NCBI GenBank assembly: GCA_031422335.1
Contig: JANOQW010000035.1
Coordinates: forward strand, 1-64,000
Source of the DNA: Methylotenera_A sp031422335
GTDB taxonomy: Bacteria > Pseudomonadota > Gammaproteobacteria > Burkholderiales > Methylophilaceae
DNA length: 64,000 nt
Direction of reading: 5' to 3'
Part shown: one piece after another, positions 33,050 to 42,225 of the stretch
How the letters are laid out: the number at the start of each line of letters is the position of its first letter
How positions within the stretch are numbered: position 1 is the first letter of the stretch
Program-made: the position numbers and the translations under genes
Notes under the pieces: generated by a model
Databases searched by the model: none
The model's input: the letters and a program-made list of their open reading frames with translations, nothing else
What the model was told of the DNA's origin: nothing

Positions 33050-33832
33050 TTAGGCCGATCTAAACACATCACGATAACTCACATATTGAAACGCTAACAT
33101 CAGCGCTGTGGCCAGCAATAAAGTACCAAATAATATAATCGACATCAGCATCTGCCCCAGCACTGGTACGATGGCACTAATTAAGCCTACTACAATTCCC
33201 ACCACCAACATCAGTAAAACAATGCCGCCAGTAAGCAGCATCCATGCGGCTCCCAGCGCCACCATATATTGAATAGAGCCAGCAATGCTCGATTTAATGG
33301 CTTTAAGCAAATTATAGTTATTAAACGCGATGAGCATGGGTGCAAACCAAGTTGCCATCATTAGCGGAATCAGCAATAAAGTCAGTTTTAATAACAGTGG
33401 GAACATTTTTTGCAAAAATGCCATCATTTGCGATTCGGTCATTTTATCTTTATTGCCCAGCAACACTTGCAAGCCTTGCAAATCACTATTCAGTACAAAG
33501 CTCACCAGCACTGCATACAGCAAACATGCACCTCCCAGCCCGATCAAATGAGATATTTTGGGTTGAATTTGCGTGATAATCTCACCCACCGTTTGCTGTT
33601 TTTTCATATCTGCATTGCGATAAATGGCAATGGCGACAGCTAAAAATACTGGCCAAATTAAAATGCTAATAAACGCAAAAAACTGTAACACGGGAATAGA
33701 TGGCAGCATCATAAACAGACCCACATACACCAGCGCAACGGATAACCATTTGCGTGGTGCGGTGTTAAATAAAGCCACGCTCTCCTTCACCCAGCTGATG
33801 CCAGTTTGCGTGCGTGATTGTAAAATGGCCAT
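33050..33832 (-). CDS. multi-pass membrane protein (BPSS1780-like, putative)
   Basis: A 260-aa integral membrane protein with six hydrophobic segments. It begins with a short cytoplasmic WVKESVALFNTAPRKWLSVA. The loop between the third and fourth segments carries a Lys/Asp/Glu cluster (LLGNKDKMTESQMMAFLQKM). The layout and its position next to thrB match what I recall of the betaproteobacterial BPSS1780 family, of unknown function. Its start is 14 bases after the thrB stop on the same strand, so co-transcription is likely. Confidence 0.75.
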   Translation of the reverse strand: MAILQSRTQTGISWVKESVALFNTAPRKWLSVALVYVGLFMMLPSIPVLQFFAFISILIWPVFLAVAIAIYRNADMKKQQTVGEIITQIQPKISHLIGLGGACLLYAVLVSFVLNSDLQGLQVLLGNKDKMTESQMMAFLQKMFPLLLKLTLLLIPLMMATWFAPMLIAFNNYNLLKAIKSSIAGSIQYMVALGAAWMLLTGGIVLLMLVVGIVVGLISAIVPVLGQMLMSIILFGTLLLATALMLAFQYVSYRDVFRSA

Positions 33833-33846
33833 GGTTTAAATAATCC

Positions 33847-34803
33847 TTATGAGTCTGCCAATTGTTGCAACTTAATGCGGTTTAACAAAATGCGTTTGAA
33901 ATGCTTTGGGTCTTTGGCATGCGTAAGTTCGCCAGTAGCAGGATAATAAAAATCAAATAATCGCGATAACCAAAATCTAAGCGCTGCGCTACGTAAAAGT
34001 GCGTGCCAGCTTGCATGTTCGGCCGCTGTAAATGGCCGCACTGCTTGATATGCGCTTAAAAAAGCATTTAATTTTTCGGTATCAAAACTGCCATCTTCTA
34101 GCACGCACCAATCGTTTACTGCTATCGCCACATCGTAGGCTTGACTATCATCGCAGGCATAATAAAAATCGATAAACCCGCCGAGATTGTTGCCATCAAA
34201 CAGTACATTATCGCGAAACAAATCGCCATGCACGACACTATGTGGCAAGGCGCTTAAGTCTAATTTTTCTTGAAAATCTAGCTCTGTTTTCAACAAGGCT
34301 TGTTCATCAGCAGGCAGTTTTAGCATCACTTGTTCAGCCGTTACATTGCGCCAATCAGCGCCCAGTTGATTATGCGATTTTCTCGTGAACTTGAGCCCTG
34401 CGATGTGCATCTGCGCCAATGTTTTGGCTACCTGTGCGCATTGCGCAACATTCGGCGTCGCCGTGTCGCTGCCTTTTAGGCAGCTTACCATTAACGCTGG
34501 CTTACCTTTTAGCACGTGCAAAGCCAAACCACTTTTATCAGCGATTGGCGCAGGACAAGGCACGCCATGCTTAGCAAGATGCGTCATTAAATCGACAAAA
34601 TAAGGTAACTCTTCTAGCTTATTGTGTTCAAAAATAGTGAGCACATATTTTGTTTGTTCTAAACGATTGTTTTGAGTGACGACAAAATAATTGGTGTTGG
34701 TAATGCCCGCCGCAATGCCGCGCAACTCTACAATGTTGCCCAAATCAAAATCGCGCAACCAAGTGCGCACTTCTTCTAAATTTAAGGTGGTGAAAACAGA
34801 CAT
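33847..34803 (-). CDS. thrB: homoserine kinase (APH-fold type)
   Basis: Phosphorylates homoserine in threonine biosynthesis. It belongs to the aminoglycoside-phosphotransferase fold rather than the GHMP fold of E. coli ThrB. Start MSVFTTLNLEEVRTWL at 34803. Other blocks are AAGITNTNYFVVT, the kinase loop LPHSVVHGDLFRDNVLFDG and the Mg-binding GGFIDFYYACDD. The length of 318 aa is normal. Neighbouring DUF2782 and membrane-protein genes on the same strand are a usual betaproteobacterial set. Confidence 0.95.
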   Translation of the reverse strand: MSVFTTLNLEEVRTWLRDFDLGNIVELRGIAAGITNTNYFVVTQNNRLEQTKYVLTIFEHNKLEELPYFVDLMTHLAKHGVPCPAPIADKSGLALHVLKGKPALMVSCLKGSDTATPNVAQCAQVAKTLAQMHIAGLKFTRKSHNQLGADWRNVTAEQVMLKLPADEQALLKTELDFQEKLDLSALPHSVVHGDLFRDNVLFDGNNLGGFIDFYYACDDSQAYDVAIAVNDWCVLEDGSFDTEKLNAFLSAYQAVRPFTAAEHASWHALLRSAALRFWLSRLFDFYYPATGELTHAKDPKHFKRILLNRIKLQQLADS

Positions 34804-34845
34804 GTTGTTATACAAACAATCAAGAGGGCGATGCCCTCTTGTTGT

Positions 34846-35196
34846 TTAGAATCGAAAAAGAATCCACTTAGGAATCGCCAACGGCGGATTAGGTCCAATA
34901 TTCACCCAGCCACCCTGTTGATCTTCTTTATGCAAATAATAAGGTACGCCATGCTCGGGCGTGACTTTCATCATGTACATCTCGCCATTAATGCGATATT
35001 CCTCAATCGTTTCCGCACCTTTTTTGCGAATGGTCACTTGTGGCTCGCCTTCTAGCACTTCGCCATCAATGGCTTTGGGCGGCGGCGGCACTTCTTCTAG
35101 CGGCTCCAAATTGTCAGGCGTTTTTTTATCTGCAGCCGTTGCCAACAAAGGTAATGTAAGCAAAACCAACCACAAATATTTGCTAAAATTTTTCAT
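34846..35196 (-). CDS. DUF2782 family exported protein
   Basis: A 116-aa protein with a signal peptide (LWLVLLTLPLLATAA) and a small domain. The domain includes EVPPPPKAIDGEVLEGEPQ, a pattern VTIRKKGAETIEEYRINGE, then YMMKVTPEHGVPYYL and a C-terminal PKWILFRF. That matches what I recall of DUF2782, which occurs beside thrB and polA in many betaproteobacteria. The function is unknown. It lies 42 bases upstream of thrB and probably shares its transcript. Confidence 0.88.
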   Translation of the reverse strand: MKNFSKYLWLVLLTLPLLATAADKKTPDNLEPLEEVPPPPKAIDGEVLEGEPQVTIRKKGAETIEEYRINGEMYMMKVTPEHGVPYYLHKEDQQGGWVNIGPNPPLAIPKWILFRF

Positions 35197-35284
35197 GTGT
35201 CGCCTTTAAATTTTCCATAGTTTTTATTTTAGCAAATTCAGCGCTAATAAACGTATCCCAATATAAATAAAGGCCAAATAAAAG

Positions 35285-36007
35285 CTACAAAAATAACTGT
35301 GCTTTTCTTTCGGCTGGTGTCAGCTCAAAACCAGTGGCCTCAAAATGCTTAAAGATAGCTTCTACAATAGCCTCTGGCGCGTCAATTATTTGAATTAAGT
35401 CTAAATCTTTAGTTGAAGCCATACCCCGTGCCACCAGCGTATTTTTTAGCCAATCCATTAAACCGCTCCAAAATGCTTGGCCCACCAAAATAATCGGTAT
35501 TTTGCGCGATTTTGTGGTTTGCATCAGCGTAATCACTTCCATCAGCTCATCTAATGTGCCAAAACCACCCGGCATCACCACATAGGCGCTGGCGTATTTT
35601 ACAAACATCACTTTACGCATAAAAAAGTGTTGAAAATTGATGCTGATATCTTGATAACTATTACCACTTTGCTCATGTGGCAGCTCAATATTTAAGCCTA
35701 TACTCGGCGATTTGCCTGCAAATGCGCCTTTGTTGGCGGCCTCCATAATGCCTGGCCCACCACCAGAAATCACGCTAAAACCCGCATCACTTAACTGGCG
35801 CGCAATCTGCTCAGTCAGCAAATAATCTGGATGGCCAGGCTTGGTGCGCGCGCTGCCATAAATAGACACGGCTGGTGTAATTTCTTTCAACTTTTCGGTG
35901 GCGCTGACAAATTCTGCCATAATCTCAAATGCATGCCAGGCTTCGTGGCTTTCCGAGTTGTTGTTAAGCAATTCTGGCTCGATTATTTTTGGTAATTTTT
36001 TTGTCAT
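35285..36007 (-). CDS. LOG-family nucleotide 5'-monophosphate phosphoribohydrolase-like protein
   Basis: A 240-aa Rossmann-fold protein. The LOG signature PGGFGTLDELMEV is present together with the nucleotide site VSIYGSARTKPGHPDY and VISGGGPGIMEAANKGAF. This family was formerly labelled lysine decarboxylase; characterised members release adenine from AMP or cytokinin precursors. The N-terminal 40 residues are a helical extension. It is divergent from polA with 20 bases between the start codons, so their promoters must overlap the coding ends. Confidence 0.93.
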   Translation of the reverse strand: MTKKLPKIIEPELLNNNSESHEAWHAFEIMAEFVSATEKLKEITPAVSIYGSARTKPGHPDYLLTEQIARQLSDAGFSVISGGGPGIMEAANKGAFAGKSPSIGLNIELPHEQSGNSYQDISINFQHFFMRKVMFVKYASAYVVMPGGFGTLDELMEVITLMQTTKSRKIPIILVGQAFWSGLMDWLKNTLVARGMASTKDLDLIQIIDAPEAIVEAIFKHFEATGFELTPAERKAQLFL

Positions 36008-36027
36008 TTTTTAAAGCATCCTAAAAC

Positions 36028-38850
36028 ATGAAAACGCTGTTACTTGTAGATGGTTCATCTTATCTTTACCGTGCTTTTCACGCCATGCCCGATTTGCGCA
36101 ACAGCAAAAACGAACCCACTGGCGCGATTCAAGGCGTGCTAAATATGTTACGCCGTTTGCATAAAGATTACCCGAGTGATTATAGCGCGTGCGTGTTCGA
36201 TGCCAAAGGCAAAACCTTTCGCGATGACATTTACCCACAATATAAAGCCAACCGTGCAGCCATGCCAGATGATTTGCGCCCCCAAATAGAGCCGCTACAC
36301 GAGGCGATTAAAGCTTTGGGCTGGCCGCTGATTATGATTGACGGCGTGGAGGCCGATGACGTGATTGGTGCACTGGCTAAGCAGGCCGAGCGTGAAGGCA
36401 TTCGCACTATTATTTCTACTGGCGATAAAGATATTACGCAACTGGTAAACGAACAAATTACTGTGGTAAACACCATGCGCGATGCGTTTAGGCGCGTGGA
36501 TGACGTATTGGATATTGCAGGCGTAACTGCCAAATTTGGCATTCCGCCAAGCTTAATGATTGATTATTTAGTATTGGTTGGCGACACCTCAGACAACGTG
36601 CCGGGTGTAGAAAAAGTGGGGCCAAAAACGGCGGTAAAATGGCTGACGCAATTCGGCAGCCTAGAAAATATTGTGGCAAATGCTGACAACATTACCGGCG
36701 TGGTAGGTGAAAATTTACGCAAAGCGCTACCATGGCTGCCCACTGCGCGTGAGCTTATTACGATACGCACTGACGTGGGCATTCAAGAAAGCCTGAGCGA
36801 CCTTGCGCCGCAGGCGATTGATAAGCCTAAATTGGCAGAGCTATTTGACCGCTTTGAGTTTAAAAGCTGGCGGCGCGAGCTGGATAATATGCAAGATAGC
36901 GCACAAACTAATGCTCAAAATTCCGAAAAAACACCTGCCCTACCCTCTAGTATCCATGCGCCTTCCAGGGCATCTGTTTCGGATAGTTTTGAAGCAGAAA
37001 TATCCAATATTGATTACAAACCCAACACCAGCCGCAACTTTGAAACTATATTAACAAACGCGCAATTAGATGTTTGGCTAGAAAAATTGCGCAACGCCGA
37101 ACTGGTTTGCTTCGACACCGAAACTACCTCACTAGAGCCGCTGCTGGCCAAAATTGTCGGCATGTCGTTTTCTGTTGAGCCAGGCAGTGCAGCCTATTTA
37201 CCACTCACGCACGATTATTTTGATGCGCCAGATCAACTAAATTTTGCCGAGACTTTAGCCAAAATTAAGCCAATTCTTGAAAATGAAGCGATTAAAAAAG
37301 TCGGCCAAAATTTAAAATATGACCAACACGTGCTTGCCAATCATGGCATTGCGCTAAACGGCATTGCGCACGACACTATGCTGCAATCTTATGTGTTTGA
37401 ATCGCACAAAACACACGGCATGGATGCACTGGCAGAGCGCCATTTGGGCTTACAAACTATCCATTTTGAAGATGTGGCAGGCAAAGGTGCCAAGCAAGTA
37501 AGCTTTAACCAAGTGACGGTAGAAGTGGCAGCGGAATATGCGGCAGAAGATGCTGATATTACGCTGCAATTACACGAAGCGATGTATCCGCAAATTGCGG
37601 CCGATGCAAAACTGGACTTTATTTACAGCCAAATTGAGATGCCCAGCTCCGCCTGTTTATTTACCATCGAGCGCAATGGCGTGTTGATTGACGCTGAAAT
37701 GTTAAGGGCGCAGAGCAACGAGATTGGCCTAAAATTAATCGCGCTAGAAAACCAAGCGTATGAGCTGGCAGGCCAGCCGTTTAACTTGGCCTCACCTAAG
37801 CAATTGCAAGAAATCTTGTTCGATAAACTCGGCATCAAACCCACCAAAAAAACGCCTAGTGGTGCGCCATCAACAGATGAAGACGTGTTGCAAGAACTGG
37901 CACTAGACCACCCACTGCCTAAGGTATTATTGGAATATCGCGGCTTGGCCAAACTCAAATCCACCTACACCGACAAACTGCCAAAAATGATTAACGCCAC
38001 CACTGGTCGTGTGCATACTAGCTATAACCAAGCGGTGGCGATTACGGGCAGGCTGGCCAGCAGCGACCCGAACTTGCAGAATATTCCCGTCAGAAGTTTA
38101 GAGGGACGCCGCATTCGCGAAGCGTTTATTGCACCACAAGGCAGTCACATTGTTTCTGCCGACTACTCGCAAATCGAGCTGCGCATTATGGCGCACTTAT
38201 CTCAAGACGCCGGCATGCTACAAGCATTTGCCAATAACGAAGATATCCATCGCCATACAGCAGCTGAAGTGTTTGGTGTAGAACGCGATGCCGTAGATAG
38301 CGAACAGCGCAGATATGCCAAAGTGATTAATTTCGGCCTCATTTACGGCATGAGCGCATTTGGCCTCGCGCAAAACCTGAATATTGAACGCAGCGCCGCC
38401 GCCAGCTACATCGAGCGCTATTTTGCGCGCTACCCTGGCGTAAAAGCCTACATGCAAAACACGCGCGAAGAAGCTAAACAAAAAGGCTACGTAGAAACCT
38501 ATTTTGGCAGGCGTTTATGGGTACCAGAAATCAATAGCGCGAATGTTCAACGGCGTAACGGCGCAGAGCGTGCCGCCATTAACGCCCCCATGCAAGGAAC
38601 GGCGGCAGACTTGATTAAACTCGCCATGATTGCCGTAGCCAACTGGTTGGCGACAGAAAAGTTAAGTGGTGAAAGCTTAAAAAGCAAACTTATCATGCAA
38701 GTACACGATGAACTGGTGCTTGAAGTGCCTGATGGTGAGCTTGAATTAGTGAAAGCTACTTTGCCAACGCTGATGGAAAATGTCGCTAAATTATCTGTAC
38801 CGTTATTGGCGGAAGTGGGCGTAGGGAATAATTGGGAAAGCGCGCACTAG
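36028..38850 (+). CDS. polA: DNA polymerase I with repeat-derived linker peptide
   Basis: Three domains are visible. The 5'-3' exonuclease (residues 1-290) has LLVDGSSYLYRAFHAM and the GDTSDNVPGVEKVGPKTA motif. The 3'-5' exonuclease has its DxE in VCFDTETTSLEP near residue 365. The polymerase has motif A in VSADYSQIELRIMAH and motif C in MQVHDELVLEVP. Between the first two domains lies a linker with ALPSSIHAPSRAS (about residues 304-316) encoded by a palindromic repeat. Total length is 940 aa. The linker position is one that tolerates insertions. Confidence 0.98.
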   Translation: MKTLLLVDGSSYLYRAFHAMPDLRNSKNEPTGAIQGVLNMLRRLHKDYPSDYSACVFDAKGKTFRDDIYPQYKANRAAMPDDLRPQIEPLHEAIKALGWPLIMIDGVEADDVIGALAKQAEREGIRTIISTGDKDITQLVNEQITVVNTMRDAFRRVDDVLDIAGVTAKFGIPPSLMIDYLVLVGDTSDNVPGVEKVGPKTAVKWLTQFGSLENIVANADNITGVVGENLRKALPWLPTARELITIRTDVGIQESLSDLAPQAIDKPKLAELFDRFEFKSWRRELDNMQDSAQTNAQNSEKTPALPSSIHAPSRASVSDSFEAEISNIDYKPNTSRNFETILTNAQLDVWLEKLRNAELVCFDTETTSLEPLLAKIVGMSFSVEPGSAAYLPLTHDYFDAPDQLNFAETLAKIKPILENEAIKKVGQNLKYDQHVLANHGIALNGIAHDTMLQSYVFESHKTHGMDALAERHLGLQTIHFEDVAGKGAKQVSFNQVTVEVAAEYAAEDADITLQLHEAMYPQIAADAKLDFIYSQIEMPSSACLFTIERNGVLIDAEMLRAQSNEIGLKLIALENQAYELAGQPFNLASPKQLQEILFDKLGIKPTKKTPSGAPSTDEDVLQELALDHPLPKVLLEYRGLAKLKSTYTDKLPKMINATTGRVHTSYNQAVAITGRLASSDPNLQNIPVRSLEGRRIREAFIAPQGSHIVSADYSQIELRIMAHLSQDAGMLQAFANNEDIHRHTAAEVFGVERDAVDSEQRRYAKVINFGLIYGMSAFGLAQNLNIERSAAASYIERYFARYPGVKAYMQNTREEAKQKGYVETYFGRRLWVPEINSANVQRRNGAERAAINAPMQGTAADLIKLAMIAVANWLATEKLSGESLKSKLIMQVHDELVLEVPDGELELVKATLPTLMENVAKLSVPLLAEVGVGNNWESAH
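36936..36973 (+). repeat. SIHA palindrome in the polA linker
   Basis: TGCCCTACCCTCTAG, TATCCATGCG and CCTTCCAGGGCA are a diverged copy with TGCCCT/AGGGCA as outer pair. It is read as ALPSSIHAPSRA, in the same frame as in queA, bioA and the TPM gene. Confidence 0.75.
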
Positions 38851-38852
38851 CA

Positions 38853-39758
38853 ATGGATAGCGAATTTGGTTTTTTAATCAATCCCCTTAAAGGTGATTTT
38901 TTAGGTGTATCAATCATACCTTTGTCTGACCATGCTAATAGATTAAAAGCTATCCAAAAAGATTCCAATAGAGATGGTTTCTACTATCCTCCCCAAATAG
39001 CAAGCTACAGTGTAGATTTAATAACAAACAAGCGCAAAGACAAAGTCGAGCGCTCAGAGAAACCTGCAACAGTTTTCTTTCTTCCTTCATCTCATCAAAT
39101 CTCAATTCAAAATCCAATCTGTAAGGATGGTGAAAAAGGTACTGATGAAGCTTTAATTGTTTTTCTACTGGCTTATATATACGGCACTAGACTAATGCCA
39201 AGCCAATGGAAGTTTGACGGTCGTGTTCCAATAAAGCCAGTTAACAACATTTACATAACAAGCGCCACCAGTTTGCATTTTATAGAGCATGTTTATACTT
39301 GGTGGAAAACCTTAAATGAAAGCCAACGTATTAAGTTTGTAAATATTCTATATGTCTTCAATCGAGCCAGAAGCCTAGAGTGGGACTGGGATGCGTTCTT
39401 ACATCAATATATGGTGTTTGATGCGCTGTATAACTTTCACCTTGAATTTAAACCATACCTCAAAGAATTAAAACCCACTCATAAAATGCGTTTTAATATT
39501 CTTTGTGATGCATATAGCCTTTTTAATGAGGACTTAATTAACCGTATCTACAACGCTAGAAATAACTTATTTCATGAAGCGATGTGGGTAAAATCAACAA
39601 TTGGTTTTGGCTCTCCTGACGGAGATGCTTATCAACTCCCACGATATTTGTCTGAACTAAACTCACAGATAATTTGCGGCATTACTGGATACAAAAATAA
39701 ATATACTCGCCTTCCTTGGTGGACATGGCAGACTTTAGAATTCGATAAAATCATTTAG
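38853..39758 (+). CDS. protein of unknown function with a HEPN-type Rx4H motif
   Basis: A 301-aa protein with no close family in memory. The start at 38853 lies 2 bases after the polA stop; the longer frame overlaps polA. Residues 180-245 form a helical block (AFLHQYMVFDALYNFHLEF, KMRFNILCDAYSLFNED) ending in YNARNNLFHEA with Arg236 and His241. That is the Rx4-6H motif of HEPN RNases, as in Apea-like HEPN proteins. The N-terminal 140 residues are strand-rich, with PATVFFLPSSHQISI. The gene is clearly more AT-rich than polA and its downstream neighbour, suggesting transfer. An RNase or defence role is only an inference. Confidence 0.65.
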   Translation: MDSEFGFLINPLKGDFLGVSIIPLSDHANRLKAIQKDSNRDGFYYPPQIASYSVDLITNKRKDKVERSEKPATVFFLPSSHQISIQNPICKDGEKGTDEALIVFLLAYIYGTRLMPSQWKFDGRVPIKPVNNIYITSATSLHFIEHVYTWWKTLNESQRIKFVNILYVFNRARSLEWDWDAFLHQYMVFDALYNFHLEFKPYLKELKPTHKMRFNILCDAYSLFNEDLINRIYNARNNLFHEAMWVKSTIGFGSPDGDAYQLPRYLSELNSQIICGITGYKNKYTRLPWWTWQTLEFDKII

Positions 39759-39770
39759 GTAGCTAGCTCT

Positions 39771-40547
39771 ATGTGTATTAAAAACCTTACCCTTCCATCC
39801 TTCGGCATTTACATCATCGGTGATGAAATTCTCTCCGGTAAGCGGCAGGACGGGCATTTAAGCAAAGCGATTGAAATTCTCTCTGCGCGTGGTTTGCAGC
39901 TAAGTTGGGCGCAATATTTAGGCGATGACCCAGCGCAATTAACAAATGCGTTTAAAACCAGCTTTGCAAAAAGCGATATTGTATTCAGCTTTGGCGGCAT
40001 TGGCGCTACACCAGATGATTACACACGGCAATGTGCGGCAGATGCGCTGAACGTAGCCATTGAACGCCATGCTGGCGCTGTGGCAGAAATTGTGGCGCAA
40101 TTTGGTAAAAGCGCTTACCCCAAAAGAGTGTTCATGGCCGATTTTCCTCAAGGTGCGAATTTAATCCCTAACCCAGTGAATCGGGTTGCGGGATTTTCTA
40201 TCAAAGGTCATTATTTTCTGCCAGGCTTTCCTGCCATGGCGCACCCAATGATGGAATGGGTGCTGGATACGCATTACTCACACTTGTTTCATCAAACCGA
40301 ATATTTGGAACAATCGATTATTGTGGTGGATGGCATTGAAAGCCAATTAATTGATTTAATGAATGAAACGCTGCAAAAATATCCAGAAATTAAAGTATTT
40401 AGCCTGCCAAAACTAAAACCTAATAGACAAATTGAGCTGGGTGCAAAAGGCGCACCTGAACAAGTGAAGCTGGCCATGCAGGATTTAAAAGCAGGAGTAA
40501 GCCACCTTGACTTTATTTGGCAAGATTTTAAAGCCAATGATTTGTAG
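39771..40547 (+). CDS. molybdopterin-binding (MoCF/CinA N-terminal) domain protein
   Basis: A 258-aa protein with a MoaB/CinA-type domain: FGIYIIGDEILSGKRQDGH, LSWAQYLGDDPAQL, the signature VFSFGGIGATPDDYTRQ and FSIKGHYFLPGFPAMAHPM. It lacks the nicotinamide amidase domain of full CinA. The role in bacteria is uncertain; related domains bind molybdopterin or act on NAD-related nucleotides. The next gene overlaps its end by 11 bases, so the two are coupled. Confidence 0.88.
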   Translation: MCIKNLTLPSFGIYIIGDEILSGKRQDGHLSKAIEILSARGLQLSWAQYLGDDPAQLTNAFKTSFAKSDIVFSFGGIGATPDDYTRQCAADALNVAIERHAGAVAEIVAQFGKSAYPKRVFMADFPQGANLIPNPVNRVAGFSIKGHYFLPGFPAMAHPMMEWVLDTHYSHLFHQTEYLEQSIIVVDGIESQLIDLMNETLQKYPEIKVFSLPKLKPNRQIELGAKGAPEQVKLAMQDLKAGVSHLDFIWQDFKANDL

Positions 40548-40797
40548 AGAAGGATGCGGCGCCTGCTGCATCGCGCCGAGTATTAACAGCCCTATACCCG
40601 GCATGCCAAACGGCAAGCCAGCTGGCATGCGTTGTGTTCAATTAGATGGCGAAAACCGCTGCAAAATATTCGGCCAGCCAGAGCGCCCTGCTTTTTGCGC
40701 CAGCTTGCAGCCTAGCGAGGAAATGTGCGGCGAGACACGTGAGCAGGCGATTGAATGGTTAAGCAAATTAGAGCTACTTACCATACCCCATTTTTAA
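40537..40797 (+). CDS. YkgJ-family cysteine cluster protein
   Basis: An 86-aa protein with the CxxxCGxCC-type cluster at its start (MICREGCGACCIAPSI). Further cysteines lie in GMRCVQLDGENRCKIFG and RPAFCASLQPSEEMCGE. The spacing fits the zinc or iron-sulphur binding UPF0153/YkgJ family of unknown function. The start at 40537 is chosen because it begins the family motif, and it overlaps the preceding gene by 11 bases. Confidence 0.88.
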   Translation: MICREGCGACCIAPSINSPIPGMPNGKPAGMRCVQLDGENRCKIFGQPERPAFCASLQPSEEMCGETREQAIEWLSKLELLTIPHF

Positions 40798-40888
40798 GTT
40801 AAAAATTAAACAAAAAATTAGCAGTTAGTAGTGTCAAGTCATAGCGATTGCGTATAAAATAGGCAACTTTCTGCAAAACAACAATTGA

Positions 40889-41920
40889 ATGCAAATCGGC
40901 AATCACATTTTAAAGAACAACCTAGTCGTCGCGCCCATGGCGGGCGTCACGGATAGGCCTTTCCGTCAGCTTTGCAAAAAGTTGGGCGCAGGGCTAGCGG
41001 TTTCTGAAATGGTGACTTCGAACTCATTGCTTTATGGCAGCGAAAAAACACGCCGCCGTGCGAATCATGAGGGCGAAGTAGACCCTATCTCGGTGCAAAT
41101 TGCGGGCGCTGACCCAAAAATGATGGCAGAAGCCGCGCGCTATAACGTGGATAACGGCGCACAGATTATCGACATTAACATGGGCTGCCCAGCCAAAAAA
41201 ATCTGCAATGTGATGGCAGGTTCTGCATTACTAAAAGACGAGCCGCTGGTTTCGCAAATTCTCAAAGCCGTAGTGGGCGCAGTGGATGTGCCAGTGACGC
41301 TAAAAATTCGTACTGGTTGGGATAAAAATAACCGTAACGCAGTGATGATTGCAAAAATTGCCGAAGATATTGGCGTGCAAGCACTGGCCATGCATGGTCG
41401 CACGCGCGCCTGCTTGTATATGGGCGATGCGGAGTACGATACGATTGCGGCGGTTAAACAAGCAGTGAATATTCCGCTGATTGCTAATGGCGACATTACC
41501 ACGCCAGAAAAGGCCAAATATGTGCTGGATTACACAGGCGCAGATGCGGTGATGATTGGCCGTGCCGCGCAAGGCAGGCCATGGATTTTCCGCGAGATTG
41601 AACATTACCTAAAAACAGGCACGCATTTATTACCGCCCACCGTGGAAGAAATCCACACCGTGATGTTGGAACATATCAATGATTTATATGGCTTTTATGG
41701 CGAACTTGCTGGCATGCGCGTGGCGCGCAAGCATATTTCTTGGTACACCAAGGGCTTAGCAGGCTCGGCTAATTTCCGCCACAATATGAATACACTGCAA
41801 ACCATCGAGCTGCAACAACAAGCCATTAACGATTTTTTTGCCGAACTCAAAACTAAAAACGAGCGTTTGGTGTATGTAGAAGAAATTGCTGATGTAGAAC
41901 CTGAGGCGCTCGCTGCTTAA
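40889..41920 (+). CDS. dusB: tRNA-dihydrouridine synthase B
   Basis: A flavoenzyme that reduces uridine in the tRNA D-loop. At 343 aa it has NNLVVAPMAGVTDRPFRQLC, the catalytic Cys in INMGCPAKKICNVMAGSAL, the FMN-phosphate region VMIGRAAQGRPWIFREI and the substrate loop MHGRTRACLYMG. A fis-type gene follows after 31 bases, which is the classical dusB-fis arrangement of proteobacteria, so expression is probably linked to growth rate. Confidence 0.97.
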   Translation: MQIGNHILKNNLVVAPMAGVTDRPFRQLCKKLGAGLAVSEMVTSNSLLYGSEKTRRRANHEGEVDPISVQIAGADPKMMAEAARYNVDNGAQIIDINMGCPAKKICNVMAGSALLKDEPLVSQILKAVVGAVDVPVTLKIRTGWDKNNRNAVMIAKIAEDIGVQALAMHGRTRACLYMGDAEYDTIAAVKQAVNIPLIANGDITTPEKAKYVLDYTGADAVMIGRAAQGRPWIFREIEHYLKTGTHLLPPTVEEIHTVMLEHINDLYGFYGELAGMRVARKHISWYTKGLAGSANFRHNMNTLQTIELQQQAINDFFAELKTKNERLVYVEEIADVEPEALAA

Positions 41921-41951
41921 CAGCGGCGGATAGATAGGTCGCGTAGAAAAT

Positions 41952-42182
41952 ATGGCAAACGAACTCGCTGACTGTGTTAAAAAATCGCTTGATGAATACT
42001 TCAAGCATTTAGATGGTCAGCCGCCACACGCCATTTACGACATGGTGCTGGGTTGCATCGAAAAACCACTGCTGGAATATATATTGCATAAAGTGGGCGG
42101 CAATCAATCCAAAGCTGCTGAGATGCTGGGCTTAAACCGTAATACTCTGCGCAAAAAAATGGCCGAGTATCATTTAAATTAG
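41952..42182 (+). CDS. fis: Fis family DNA-binding protein
   Basis: A 76-aa nucleoid-associated regulator. The C-terminal helix-turn-helix (GGNQSKAAEMLGLNRNTLRK) is almost canonical, with the preceding dimer helix EKPLLEYILHKV. The N-terminal arm is shorter than in E. coli Fis (98 aa), as is usual in betaproteobacteria. It is placed between dusB and purH, the typical operon position. Confidence 0.95.
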   Translation: MANELADCVKKSLDEYFKHLDGQPPHAIYDMVLGCIEKPLLEYILHKVGGNQSKAAEMLGLNRNTLRKKMAEYHLN

Positions 42183-42225
42183 CTATAACCTTCAGTAGCA
42201 TTCAATCACTTTTTAAGAGTTATAC

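Noticed and set aside
33233..33262. CATCCATGCGGCTCCCAGCG in the membrane-protein gene, similar to the palindrome core
   Set aside because: The left arm and the AATAT part of the loop are missing, and the encoded ALGAAWMLL fits an ordinary membrane helix.
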